64,000 nucleotides of DNA from Strongylocentrotus droebachiensis (GCA_035222895.1 JAVYIG010002531.1:106001-170000), one strand, 5' to 3'; positions 23,901 through 38,900 are shown, counted from the stretch's first letter. The notes: a model not told the origin generated them from the sequence alone. Translations and numbers: made by a program.

Positions 23901-26900
23901 AGGTTGAATAAAACGATGATCATTCTTTGTTGAGAGCTAGAAGGAAGTTAGGTCATATAATTTACATTGACTTTAAAATGCCAGTGTTGCTCTCAGCAGA
24001 CTGGTGTTTCAAAGTCATAAGGTCTTAAGTGTAGCACCCAACAGGGATACCAGTTGAATTCAAATAATATGATGAAAATTGTATTATTGATAACTACGGT
24101 AGCTAGCCTACTATACTATAGCTGCGAATAATATGTCATATTACAGATCTACAACACAACAAAGAAGGGGGGGGGGGGGGTGTGTGTAAATTTCGATAAA
24201 TAAATTTTCATTCTCAATATTGAAAAGAATTAGTGGATTTTTTTAAAATTTTTTATTTCATTCTTTTTCATTTGTTGTCTTATGGCAATCAGGAACTTGT
24301 ATAAGAAAAAGAATTAAGAATAAAAGATGAATGGCCGTTTCCCTAATCAATAGAGCATAACGTCACTATATTTGCTCTGGTACTCTGGCAAATATTGAAA
24401 TGTTCCCCGCATGTGAATGTACAGCACTACAGTGCTGCCTTGCTTCGTAACAGATATTAAAAATAGCTTCATTGTTGTAATGGCAAACTAAACAATCTAT
24501 ACTTCTCACAGCCTATTGTTCCTTTGTGCAACTAATGAACTTATTTTAACCTTGGAGATAGGAATATTGCTCAGTGGAAAGATATTTCTCTTGATCAACA
24601 AGTGGGCGTTGATATGATATGAGACCACGTATAAAGCAAATGTGCAGTACAGTTTTATTATGAATTAATACACACATTTGTGTGTGGTGGTTGAATCATA
24701 CATGTATGTGTTTTGTTTCTATTACGTTGAGTTGGACAACTCATGTGTTTAACTACATGTGATATGCCTAATTAAAATGGATGAGTCAATTTTTTGCATC
24801 AGAATGATTATATAAGAAGCTAAAGAATAGATATACAGGTTTGGAAAGCTTTATTTGAGTGCACATTATTTGAAATATCAAATGCAGAATTTACATCCAT
24901 TAAAAATCTTTTCCAGAAGATGATGTCTTTTTATATCACCACACAGAATTCCCAATACTGCATTATTTACGTTTTACAAAATTTAAAAACGTCTCCCTGT
25001 ATAAATTAATAAAGGTACTGCCCTATACCGGTATTTGAAGAAGTTCATATTTTGAAGTGTATTTTCAAATTGTGCTCCTAAAATTGTTGGTTGGTTAGAA
25101 ATTGAAAGTTTCAGAAAGGGTTCTTTATATGATATTTACTTTTATATACCTCACTTAAGAAATCCAGCCATCTGATTGGTCGAATTGCATTCATAAACTT
25201 CAACTGTTCCTGTAAAATTCTCGGTAACCATGCTTAAAACATTTCAATATTTTTAATAACCATGGTTATTAAAAATAGTTGGTCAGCCTCCATGGTTACC
25301 CCATAGGTTTACATGTTAAAAAATGGTTTGAGCGATGGAGGATACCTTATGTGTGCGAAGGATTGGTCGGTAATTTCAATACAATTGAATCTCGATCGAT
25401 CTTACCGACAATTTTATCTTGCATTGTTGACATGAAGACGAAAATAAACTCTCAAAAACAAAAAAAAAACATCTGCCGATAGATCTTGATCTAAGTTCGT
25501 GCCAATATGCATTGCAAAAGTAAAAGAAGGGTCCGTTTCATGGAGCTTTTGCGAAGCATCCCTCACGCGGAGCCGTTTTCAATCCATTTTAATGTATATA
25601 TTAGAGAAAACTGCCAAGCATGTTAACGACGCGTGATAGCTGAGTGGTCTAAGCGTTGGTTTTCGATACACCTCTTGTTGTACGCAAGAGTTCGAATCCC
25701 GTCTTCGACAAAAATGTAAAATATTTTTTATTTTTTATTTTTTAGTCTATTTTTTTTCGGCATATAAAAGTATTAATGACTGCTTTAATATTCGAGAAAT
25801 AGTTGTTTTCATACGCTCTCGGGAAGGTTACAATTGGGCTATTCCCCTCGGCAAGCCTCGGGGAATAGCACAATTCTAACCTTCCCTTGAGCGTAATAAA
25901 ACAACTATTTCTCTCAAAGCAGTCATTAATACTATACCATTATCTATCAAGAGGCTTGATGCAAGCAACTTGGGCTTTGCTTTTGGAAACAGTTGTCATG
26001 GCAACACTGTAAATGAATATGGCATTGAGTGTGTTGTTATGACTATTAGCGCACTTTAGGTGATGGTTTCAGATCAGTGCATGAAAACTCTACGTGAAGC
26101 TCAATACAGGGATGGGCATTGGTAATGCGTACACATCACTTGTATATCATGTGATAGGTAGGACTTCTGCTAGAGAATTTGATAGGGTGAATTGAGGTCT
26201 TGCGCGAAAAAGGTACAGTATATGGAAAGATTGTACACTTAATCGGAAAAAAGGAAAAAATAGCACCTGGTTGTGTTTAAAATCTTCCTTTGTAACTGTA
26301 TTTGAGGAATCTGAATCAAATGTATGAAATAAATTTACCTCAATCTTATGAAAGTAATTTACCTCAATCTTATGAAAGTAATTTACCTTAATCTTATGAA
26401 AGTAATTAACCTAAATCCTGTTTGATTGAAATCTTTGGAACGAAAAGTCATCAAGAAGGTATATTTCATTGTATGGAAAATTGAATAAGAATATTGTCTG
26501 GTGTAATATCTGATATGTGGTTTTATGTTTATTATGCCAAAATGTGCAGGATGCATACATTGCACAACTGCACTTGCTTTAATGTTGGAAGTTGATATGT
26601 TGGCATAATATCTTAGTGTTGGTGCAATTTGTTTTGGGGCAATTTTTTTGCTACTTGTAAATACAATATGGATAATTTGTTGTGCAGCAGACAGGGGCCT
26701 TTATGTTGACCAGGTCTACTAATCGCGAACGCACGCTATTGCATTAAGCAGAAGGTTGTTTGGATTAAAATGTGTTGCTTCAAAAATATATGCTTATTTG
26801 AAACAAAACTAAATGAATTAGGTAGTTACAATCTATTTTCTCTGTTTTATGAGCATCACATGAATGGAACATTAAAAACCTTAGAAGCAAGTTATGAGAA

Positions 26901-29900
26901 ATTTGCTATGTGACATTCGCACGTGCTAATGACCTTCTACTATTGGTACACTTAGCACAACGTATTGTGAATGACGTTTCCTTCACTTGAACATCAGTGC
27001 ATGAAAGTACATTTCCATGCATTCTCATATATCAATAATTAACACCATTAATGTGCTGTATTGTCTAACAATAATGCAATTGAGGTAATATGCCAAGGCT
27101 TAGACCCCACTGATATTTCCGGGTTTTTCAGTGCAGATTTGCTAATCATCACCACCTATTGAACCGATAACGAGGGTGTAATTAAGGCCATCATGCACTG
27201 TTTTGGGAGCTAATTGAATTATCTGCTTCCCCTTCAGTATCATCACCTGCATGTCATGGTAACTATGATGATCTATTTTTAAGGACATGGGGATAATGAT
27301 GGGGATAATGTTGGGAACAGTGGATAGGTATCAAATCAGTGCCTTGTAATTTTGTAGCCTGATATGGTCTCATGCTGAATATCGTGGCATTTTCATGTGA
27401 TATGGAGCCTCCGCTGGGATTTGCAGTGTTTAATCCTGTGGTTGCCAGAGTTGCAAAAATGAAACTTAACCCCTTCCTTAACATGAGCTGCAAATTCTTT
27501 ATCCAGAGCTTAGATATTAAACGTCAAGTTTTTACTAAAATTAGCTATTTATTTTGTCCAACAAATATAAGTTCTTAGTTTAAAGTAACTGCTCATAAAA
27601 CATATTGGAATAATGCGACCCAAAGTGTCATCTTCAAACTTTGAGAAATTTTATAATTGTAGCCTCCCAGTGATAAATCTTCCAAATTTCCCGCAAATGT
27701 TTTTGTTTGTTACGTATGTTTAAAAATAGAAAGAAAGTAGTCATGAAATAGAGTTACCCACAGTAGGTTTTATTGCTTATCTTAATTATATGATGGAGCC
27801 AATTTCAATAGTTAATACATCATAGCACAAGGATCATAAATGGTACCTTTAATAAAAATTACCAGTGATTATTGCCCTTTTGATGGACTAGGCCCTAAGC
27901 CAGCGTTTAGTACATAGCTAAGACCCTGCTAATAAACTGAGGATCAGCTAGTGCCTCCAAAATATTGAGACATAATTTTTAAAAGACATACAAATCCCCT
28001 GATCTTGATCTGTTTATGTAAATTATTTTCAAACTCCAAATGAGTGGTGATCCAAGACTTCCTCAACCCTGGTAATTATTTCAGGACATTAGCCAAATCC
28101 TGTTATCCCCTCTTGTTTGCGGCAGTCAGGAGTTTGCGTCCAATCAGCATTCTGTAAGAGGTCGACAGTCGCAACAAGCGAGCTTGCGAACGCACAAGAT
28201 CAATGTCACACATGATTCACCTCCCGATTGGCTCAGATTTTTCAGTGTGGACGTGACAAAATAGCACGCGCCACTTTCCGAATTCAAAGCATTTTATTTG
28301 CGATGAGTCCCATGAGGCAGACGCTTAGAGCGCCTAGGTGGCTGAGCTATTTACTTCTTTGGATTTTGAAGAAGACAGTCTTACTGGAAGTCAGATCCTG
28401 AGCTATGCTTATGGATTTTCGTTGGAATTTCAGATTTTAGGAGAGTCTGACTAGCCATATCCTGTAGAAGCTGTTCCTACTGCAAAAAAACTCCAGTGAC
28501 TTTTCTTTTTCTTTGAATATAGGATCTGTGAAACTCTGAGAGATATTCACTGTTTACAAACGTATGTGTTGTTTGTTTACAGAGCTTTGGTTAATATTCC
28601 CTGAAACTTGAACTGTTCAAATCATATTTTCATGAAAAGGAAACAGAATGTTTTGTTTGCAGAACTGATTGTTAAAGGATAAGAAACGTTGTAAAGTGTT
28701 TAGGGTATGCTGCCTACGTGAGCAAACACCGAATTTACCAGAGCTTTTCAAGGTGGAAGAATTTTCTGCAAGGATCATCCTGGTTTATTGGACTCGAGTG
28801 TCATCAAAAACCAAAACATTGACAAATGAATTCCTCCTCGTGCTTTTTCCATGAAATCAAACTCTTTTGAGCTTCAAGGAAAGAATTTACATATCTATTG
28901 TGTGAATGTTGCAGGTTGCACATTTCCTTTGAAAAGATCTGATGAGTGAACAATTTTGATCTCTACAGGAATTGAGAGGCAACAAGTTTCTGAGGTGTGG
29001 ATATGTCGCTGCAACACTTCTTAATGTCCTCCATCTTATCCTGACTGACATTTCTCTTTGTAGAATAGCTGCTTGACCTTGACGATCATGCTTTATGTCA
29101 TGGTAACCTTTTTTAAAGTAGAACAATCGATGGACATCTATGAATAACCAAGTACCTGCCCATCTTAAGGCTATCGCTTCAGAGATATCTCTGTCGTCAG
29201 GTTTGTGATTTCTTGGAGAACCGGAACACTCTGCACGTTCAAAGATACACCGATCAACGAACATCCCAGATTTCAAGGAGTCTTTGACAATCCCCAAACG
29301 TGTTAAGGGGTCAGATGTTTTGGTTGATGGGTTTCCTCAGGGTTTACCAGGTTCCCTGAGAACTCTTGAAGGGTGCTCAAGATGGGCAGACTCCAAGACG
29401 AACATGGTTTTCAGCAGCGCACCATTTGCCTCAGGCGCAGGGCATCAATAGGTTTGTAGCACGTTTTCCAATTAATCCCTTGCTCATCAAGATTATTTAT
29501 TGAAAATGATGAGATTATTTATGGAAAATTATGAGATTTGATTGATGGTGCATTGTTATGTTAAATCATGTAAATTTGTACTAAATAAGAATTAGGTACT
29601 TCTAGTTAAAGTTTTGATGCATAATTTGAAGTTGAGTGTATGAAACTAGGAATCAGTGTAAGCACAATATGTGTACATTTGTATTCATGTATTTTTTCAA
29701 AAATGTAATTTGTCATTGTAAGGTTACTGCTGAAGGTTCATCTACTTAATACATTCAAATGCGTTTTGTCTGTACATTTACAATGCTATAGTACCGGTAT
29801 GTAAGAGGAGAAAAGAGATAAAAATTATATAAGCAGAGCAGAACAAGAATGAAATAAAAGAACAAGACACAGAAAATAGTCTTGGAGTTATGATGTTAAA

Positions 29901-32900
29901 GAAAATATGAAATCTGGCAAAACAGATTGTATATGTAAGTATACAAAGAGCATTGAGAATTTAGATATGGTATATTATGGAAAAAAAGATACCAGCTATC
30001 ATTGCCTCAATTCAGACAAACCTGTAATTAATATGAATAAAGTATATAACATTAAAAGCATAAGTCAAAACCCATGAGTGAGACTATAATTTTTATGACA
30101 TCATGATAAATAATCATTGTTCTTGTACTTTGGTCATGACCCTGGTAATCAAATGGCAATCGAGATTTGCTCAAGTACTACATCTAGACGCAGCGCGCCC
30201 AGTCCCCCAGCAGTCGAGAGGAAACCAGCGAGCATTGCAGGTTTCCGTCGTCCGGACATCCTCCGTTTGGACTCTATATCTCTTGGTCTCTGTAAAACCA
30301 TTCTTGGCTGTTCACAATGGCATTGAAACAAAAGTGGACATGCCATAGAAGTGTTCCCTACAAGTTATTCATCAGCGATTAAATAGTGGAGCACCTTGCG
30401 TGCTCCTCTACTAGCTCCTGACTTTGGAAGATCCACTCAAAATTCACATCTTCTAAAGGACTTGTAGTCTGAACTTCTTGCGAGATCAGTCTTTGATAAT
30501 ACCTCTGCAGTCTCTTGTAGCAGACTTTTAGCAAGTATTCTGTGTTTTTACGGCATAGGAAACACCGCACATTCAGTTCTTACTATCTACCTCTTTTAGA
30601 GCAAGTTTGATACAGCGTTTTGCTACTACGTGTGTAGTACAACAGGAAACCAAACTACAGATATTGCTCACAAATTGTGTCGCATGTCGACAGGATTTTT
30701 TCTCACTCTACGTACTCGTGCCATTGCTCAATTTCCTTTGCATTTTGTAAGCCAACATTTCCCCAAAATACCTGTGTATTTTGTATGCAGCAGCAGAAGG
30801 AGGAACTAGAATGCATTTGGAACGTGTTCAAGTCTACATTGACAACTAAAGCTTTGTTTATGTTTTTATATCTCTGTATGATTCTCTACTAAACTGAAAG
30901 CACTTCAAAATATATCATTAATATCGTGCCTGCAGATGAGGAGAGATTTCGCTAGTGGTTACTTTTTCATGCTGTTCATTGATTCTGCCATCGAATTGTA
31001 TCTCGATCTCTGAGATTCCTGAAACCTGCAAATCATTGTGCAACAAGGACTTGTGGGGAGAAGCCACTTGTTCGACCACAGACCTTCAGTTACCAGCAGA
31101 GGATCTCGGTTGAGACATCTGTTGTACCCACATCTCAACCCATTCTCTGAAAGGCGTTTGCCAAATTGCTAATCCTCACACGTAGACATATGCTGTAAAA
31201 TTTGTTAATCCTGAAGTTCATCACGAGACGGGATCTGATAGAATCGCGACACCTGCTAGGCCTGCCTGCTTTTCACTTCTTCATTTTTCTGCAGAACTTG
31301 TAGATTTGCAGTTTGGGGACAGGTGCCCTATGTTGACTTCTGATTCATGTCCTGTCGCTCTACTGAACAAAAAAAAACTTTACAAAATTGACCTGGAAAC
31401 CTACATTAAACTCATTCTTACCAAATCCATCATCTAACTTCAAGCAATACTTCCTCCTAGATTTTAATCCTCATCTTTTTACTAGAAATCAGGGAAGTTT
31501 TATTCTATCAAAAGAACAAGAACTCTGTTGTCTTCTTCTGGTGTTTGAAAACTCAATGAACATCCAGTTGTCCTCAAACAAAACACTGGTTGAGAGGGAA
31601 CTGCCCTTTTAAAAGACATCAACTTACACCGTGTCTGTCTGTCGTAGAAGGTGTACAATTCACTGACGATGCAAGAACAGAAAAAACGCTTACAGATTTC
31701 GGTCCAGTGTGAGACCGGTTCTAGATTTTCTCTTTGTCATGGAGTATCCTATAACTAGCATCAGCATGAAAGACGAATGGGAATTCATCACCTCGTATCT
31801 TTACGATTGTCTTGAGATAGGAGAGCTGAATGGTAAATAAATAAAATTAAAAATCAGGTAGAGAATTATAATATTTGGCAGTTATAGGTACTAGTGAGCT
31901 ATTTTTAAAGACAAAGGTGAGTTCTGGTTTAAAAGAAAATGAATTCTCACAGAATCAAACAAAACTTACACTGAATGTTCAAGATTACAAATAAATGTCA
32001 TTTGCCAAACAATTTTGGTAGAAAATGTATACTGGCTGAGTAAGGAGCATAGAAATATTAGGAAATCAAGGTTAGTAGCCCCGACATCACAGAAATCAAT
32101 CGCTAGTCAAACATTGCTTTTCCTTAGATCTACTAGAAGCACTAACAAAACACATTTTCATGAAAACCATGACGATGACCAACCGAAATTACCAATTTTG
32201 TTCTTTTCAGGAACGCTTAGGATATAATTAAATACTGTATTAAAGAGGCTAGTAAAATGGCATGTAATATTGATTAATTTGCTTCTGTTTTCAATGACAG
32301 TGAAATTCAATTAGAGGTTAATTTGTGTCGAAAGTGCAACATATACTCTGTGTATGAATCTCACCTGAAATGTGTCAAGTGTCCTTAAACTTTGTGAACT
32401 GAGATAACAGGTGTAGCCTATTGAAAACTGGGAGCTTTTCATAATTAAATCACATGACAGATGCATAATCGTATCTGGTACCTGGACATGGCGAGAATAT
32501 TTTATGACCTTTTTAAATCTGTTCGGAGCCAGAATGGAATTAACTCACCAGTTTAGCACCGTTAACAATAACACTGTTCTAGCACTGATCAGAAGTTTGG
32601 AAACACTGATATATTCATAATTCAATGATTGTGCTATGAGGAAGAAATTCATCAGTGATGAGAAGATGTTTTCCCCAAAAAAACTTTAATTGTAAACATA
32701 TAACTTCTTCAAATTTGTGAGCTCTGGTTTAGGGAATTATTTAAACTATATATGATCGACTGACACAAAGCCAACACTGTCTTCTGTTAGTCCAAGAACC
32801 CTTCTGGCTGTTATCAGACAATACAGTTATGCCATTCTGCTTGGCACAAGTCATTTCATTTGAGAACATTAATGATTTCCTGTTTATTTTTCACCTAAAC

Positions 32901-35900
32901 ATAAATAAGATTACTTCTGAAATAATCTAACATCTGATTGTTTGTTATCTAAATCGTGGAAAATGTATTTATAATCGTAAGGATGATTGATAAATCTATA
33001 ACAATGGGAGAAACTGACCTAGGAAAGAAAGGTATTATCTATTTGAAGGTTACTATAGCACCTGGAAATGTGGAATTAAAGGAACATCGATCAGTTTGGA
33101 TTTCCTCATCACCATATATATCGACCTCAAGTACTCCATCAGAGCCAGAAGGTGGTTAACTCTGGGGAAATTGTTACAGTGTATGAATTAATGCCCTTCT
33201 GTTGTCAAATGGATGTACATGTAATGTCATTGTTTACTGGTGTATTGAAATGAAATGTTCTTTATGATCTATTCAATCTTTCCAAGTGCAGCAAGATACC
33301 ATTGTCAATATTCAAGATTCAAGATATCTTATTTAACCATAACGATTAAAAACATACAAACAATAATACAAGATACAAAATTCAGAATGGAATATGGAAA
33401 GGACCAATAAAAAAGCAAATGCTTGTGAGGAAAGGCCCTGAAAGAGAGAGAAAAAAACAAAAAAACAAGATATGGAAATGTATATATTGACCAGGCAGTC
33501 ATACAGATTAGCGAAGATACACAGCAATCTTCAAAACAAGAATGGACACCCTTAGAAATATCAAATACGTAAAGTTGAATAGCATGTAATATAAGGTGAT
33601 CAGTTAGACATAACTACTCCCATGTACAACCTGTAGAGAATTGTCATCCCATTGGTGTTCCTCAATATTAACATTTAATAGAATCCGCTGGTTGCTATGG
33701 ATATATCCTTGGGTCTATGGATAATGATTATATTATTGTCAATGCAAAGTGCTATTCTGAAATATGGTTAACACTGACTTAACGGTACTCCCCAGAGTAA
33801 TTTGTGTATAGCTAGAGTATATAAGAAATCAACCTTATAAATGTTACCTGGCATTTATTCTATAGGTTAATGGTGAAGGATTATGAAGTACGAAACCCAA
33901 GTTTGACTTGGGTTCTGTGCATTCCTAACAGGAAAGGCACTACATTGATTGTGTAGTTTATTTTGCAACAGCCATACAATGTAGAAAAATATTAAAATAT
34001 CACAGACTCTTAAAACAATGTTCATAATAAATCTTTCTGATACCATACTAAAAAAAGCAAACCCTATTTATTTTGCACATGTTGCCATGCCTTTTTATCA
34101 TTTTGCATTGAATGCCAAACATATCCCTCTAATCATATAAATCTAAATTTGGCCATTAGTATGCTTATTTTTATTTTTATTTGGCATTGAAAGAGGGAAA
34201 TGTTTCCATTGACCTTAGAAATGTATATTCCTATATTGCAGGACAACTATGTCATTCCTATTTGTAAGTTTATCCTCATTATTAGAACTAATTTATGATG
34301 ATTAATCCAGCAGTATATTTTGTTACACAGGAAGAAGTGTATCAGATATCAATTACTATGTTTCTCCCTCTTTTAGGGCTGAAAATAGTTCGTGTGTTGC
34401 CTTGGCCTCCTTTCTTCCATACATCTGTTGTGATAATGCGTTTTGATAATTCATCTAAACAAAATTATAATATGAATTATCTTTTATCTGATATAGAATA
34501 AATGGTTCAAAATTACTCTTTCCTAACAGTTGTGGGGAATGTGATATTGTCATCACAAGTGTTTTGGGACTTCTGTATTTTTTTTTCCTTCATATATTAT
34601 TATTCCCCTCTCAAGCTTTATCTTAGAGATTTGATTTAATTTGGAGTCCAAGTATGTTCTAATTCATAGTGATAGATAATTAGATCCATAACAATATAAA
34701 GCATGGGTATACAACCCCATGAACCTCATGTCTATTATGAAAAATAAGCACAATTCTTGTCTGAATTATTTTGCAAGTACATACATGCCACAAGTGTCTT
34801 CTTCAAAAGTCTGTCGGGGGAAAAAAAGTCATGCTATTTCCATAGTTACCTCTCAAAGCTTATATCTTTAGTCGTTAACTTTAATGCTAGGATTATTGTA
34901 AATATTGAAACATGTTGACAAACTTTGTTCAGCAGTCAGAATTTCTATTGGAACTGATAACAAAAGCTTATTGGAAATGTCAGGAGAAAAAAAATTAAAG
35001 GATGACAGTCTGAAATAATGAAGAGATATATAGAGTATCCCCCCGACCCAAAAAAGAACCTGAAAAGAAAGAAATGCACAGGGAAGTTTTATTTTATTAC
35101 ACTTCTTAGTTCTAGCAAATCTTCTGGAGAAGAAATGTATGCATGTATTATTGCAGCTAATGATTTTGAAGGGTGTGGTATTTTGACGTCAACAGATGAA
35201 CTTCATGTCTTACAAACTTATTAGAATGACTAATTTGTCTAATTGGAGGGATATTGGATAACTAGCAAATGTCTCCCACGATCGCTTTGTTTTCAATTTC
35301 CATATTTTTATGACTGTGTTTATCAGAGGAGGAAATAATACTAATTGAAACGAGTGGATATTGTTAGTGCACAGTTGTGGGTCAATTGTAGGAGATTAGT
35401 TGGTTGTTTCTGCATATCATCTTCTCTCTGAGAGTCACAAAGGGTATTAACTCCTGTACATTTACAGAGAGGTAATGTCTTTCTAGCCCTTAAGCTCAGT
35501 AGACACTGTTATGATTTCTGCTCACACTGAATTGAGATGTGGTCAGCTAGAAAGAAACTCAACCTTGATAAAAAGTTGTCTGGACTCTGGAGTGATAGTA
35601 GAAAATTCCTTTTTGTATTTGTGCAATTTTGTGGAAATTCAATTATATTCCTACTTCTTTAAATCAAACATCCTTTAGAGTAGATTTAGCTTTAAAAAAT
35701 GTGTTTACTAGAACGTCAATCTTCCTTAATACTACTGTACACGTGATATTGTTTATATATTTAGCCATCGATTAATCTCATGGAGATACTAGCAAAACTA
35801 CAAACTAAACTGTAACATATGTTCTTTGATGAAAAAGTAACACGGTCAAGTACCATATATTTGCAAATATGTATATGTCAATATAGTACATGTAAGGTAA

Positions 35901-38900
35901 CAATGATATAAGTTGTATACTGGAGAGGCTGGCCATAGTTCTAGCATGCTAAAAGTTCATATACCTTCACACAGGAAGAGGAAGTGGTAATGTAGCTCGA
36001 TTCAAGTGTAATGTTAATTGGACTCAACTTGACTTTTTATGGGACATGAATACCTACACACAAAGGCTTTTATTTTACACGTAGGAACATTATGTGCTGT
36101 GTGTGCAGATTTATATTTAGGAACATTACATGTATATGTAGTAAATAGAATATATGTGAGAGCAGAGAAATATCTAGCTTTTGGAAGGTGCAAAACAGAT
36201 CTAAAAACTATTAAAAAAAAGAGGCCTGGTTTAATACACAAATGAATAAATAAAATGAAAAAATGAAATACATGAAAGCATTGTTTAATAAAGACATCTC
36301 ATTTTGACAAAGGTCAATCTAAAACAATACTGTCAACAAAAATGTATATCTTACACTGACTATGTTGTAATTTCATTTTCAGAAATCTCAAAGTATTATG
36401 TGATGAAATATAGAAAACATGATTCGTATATTTCAGTGACGTTAATTGAATTCATGGGTAGTCTGTGTAAGAAAATCTGTGACATCCATTGATGAAGTTG
36501 TTTACCACCTATAATACAAATGTCTGGACTGGGTTTTTCTCTGTGGAAATAGAAATTTCCCTACTTTCCTTTTTAGGAGGTTAATGACATACCTCTTCCA
36601 GAAAAACAGGAAACTGAAGCAAAAAGCCATGGCCATTACCAAAAGAGAAATACAAAAAAAATAAAAAGGGAAAGAGAGAGAGAGAGCCATCTAGAGCAAA
36701 AGAATAAGATCATCTTTAATATTTAATATTACTTTCACTCAGCTTTACGAATATGAAAGCTAATCTCAGTTATGGGTGGCCTCAATAGATGGGTGTGACT
36801 GTATATTGGTTTCTGTTACTTTATATACTTTCTTTGTCTTCTTTCAAAGCTCTGTTGAGATGAGACAATTGATGTTTAATCATTTCTCTTATTGTTTTCT
36901 TCTACTTTGCAGCGTTATGTGGTGATCGTGTGGTGCAGATGACCAAGACCTACAATGACATTGATGCAGTTACAAAACTACTGGAAGAGGTCAGTCATTT
37001 TTTGTTATTTTCACGTACGATATTATTCTCTTCAGATTCTAAATAATATATTTCAATATTATTCACATCAATTCGATTAAAGTCTCATTCAAATGGCCTA
37101 TCATGCCTCTCAGAGGAGTCTGAAACATTTCTTCAGAAATAAAAGAGTATATATCTGTTATGTTTCTCTGCATGAAATTTAATCTAATCTTGAACTTTTG
37201 AATTTCTATTTCATGTGAAATTACTGTAGGCAATTAAAGAAATGAATCTTTCCCCCAAAAGTCCCTTCAATGGATATTTTTTTAAATGCCGGGGATAATT
37301 GGTGTGAACAATTTTACTGCTTTTACTTTCTGGTTCAACTAAGAATATGTGAGTAGTTCAAGAGGATAAACATGTGGCTTGTCAGCCTTGCCACATTCAC
37401 CTAGCATCTGGCTATAAAGCAACAACTTAATTTCAATTAGTACTTGGGGCAGGCTTTGTAACTGTCTGAATTAAACACCTTTATTGCACACCCGCCATTG
37501 ATTGGCGAGATGCTTTTCTGGATTGAAAGAGGAGCAGGAAAGACTCATCTTACATTTCACTAAGACACACCTTAAAGGCATCTTTTAACAATGTTAAATC
37601 TGAGATGCATGGCCCTACATGTTATCAGTGTATGTGATGGGGTGTAATATTGAAGCCCTAAAAAAATTGCGCTTCAAAATGATCATGAAGTTCCTCAAAA
37701 AGTAAAAATCTTTGAGTGACCGGTTTTACCATACTCATTTCCCGCAATTGACTGTAGTGTTATAAAAACCGTTAGGAAAACAAAAAATGAAATTTTGATT
37801 TCCAATAATAAATATCTTGATAATCAGACAGGTGATCGGCTTGTAAAAGTCATGGGATTCCTGACTGACCTAAAGGTTTATAATTATGATTGCAGCATGA
37901 GCTAAATCCAGGAATTTGTTTTGAAATCTGAGGCAATGTTACCGAGTCACTTTCATGAGAAGTCTTTGTTGTTTGTTGTTTTGAGTACAGAAGGAGAAGG
38001 ATTTGGAGCTTGCGGCCAAGATTGGCCAATCTCTCCTGCAACAGAACAAGCAACTTGAGGGTCGGATTGAATTAACGGAAGAGAAGCTCACATTTGTCGC
38101 AGATCAGGTAAGAATCAGGCTCTTTATTTCTTAGAGATTTCCGTCCTTCTCAACTTCATTTGAATATCGGAATTCTCTTTCTCTTTCCTAAACTCCAAAA
38201 GCACCATGTAGCTATAGTGCTCTTATCGGCATCTTTGTTGAGTGACAAGAAATGTGTGCAGTCCATTAAAAAAAGGAAAAGATAACCAATAAAAAGTAAA
38301 TGGTGTAAATATTTCAACATAATGCAAACCAAGCAAAGTCGGCTTGCTGCCCTGCCCAAAAGTCATGTTCTAATCAACATTTACATTGATGTATTAGATC
38401 ATTGTGATTGGCCAATAATATTCTTATCAACAAGTATGGAATATTTGTCATAAGGATCATGTGATCACTTTGGGCTGACATGTGAAAATGTGAAGAGTGC
38501 ATGTGATCGTGCGAGCATCTAATATGAACTTTGACCTACTTGAACATCGAGCACATTTAGTGGGCGAAATGTGTCGTCAATGTCTACAAGATAACATAAA
38601 CAAAGAACAGGAAGGACTGTTCATTTTTTATTGAATGATGTTACATACTAATTTCAAAGAATGGTTTTTATTTTGTTCATAACTTTCCAAGAATTTTTAG
38701 CACTATAATTAGAATTTGTTTGTGTGTGATGCTAATAATAAGGAAATCAATTAAAATCATGAATAAAATTAATGTTCTCTCATACAGCAACAACAACAAA
38801 AAGAGGAACAAATAAACAGAGTGTACAATTATGAAGATTCATGATATTTGCCAAAGAAATTTGACACCTAAGTAATAATTCTTTTTCAAGCAATAAGATT

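Larger units (their letters stand above)
15839..36912 (+). other. Intron 3 of TRAK with internal alternative promoters
   Basis: A 21-kb stretch that contains a LINE fragment, foldback elements, a tRNA-like sequence and two or three alternative first exons. Between about 16960 and 22000, and between 31833 and 36912, I see no gene: only AT-rich sequence with short chance frames and scattered simple repeats. The stretches 22000-23824 and 28080-31738 are somewhat GC-richer and probably include 5' UTR and promoter sequence of the alternative exons. A CCAAT motif also occurs at 17595-17599. Confidence 0.5.

Noticed and set aside
28887-29297. 136-codon minus-strand frame
   Set aside because: Longest frame outside the two genes, but with no recognisable domain and lying opposite a probable TRAK leader; a chance frame in GC-richer DNA is more likely.
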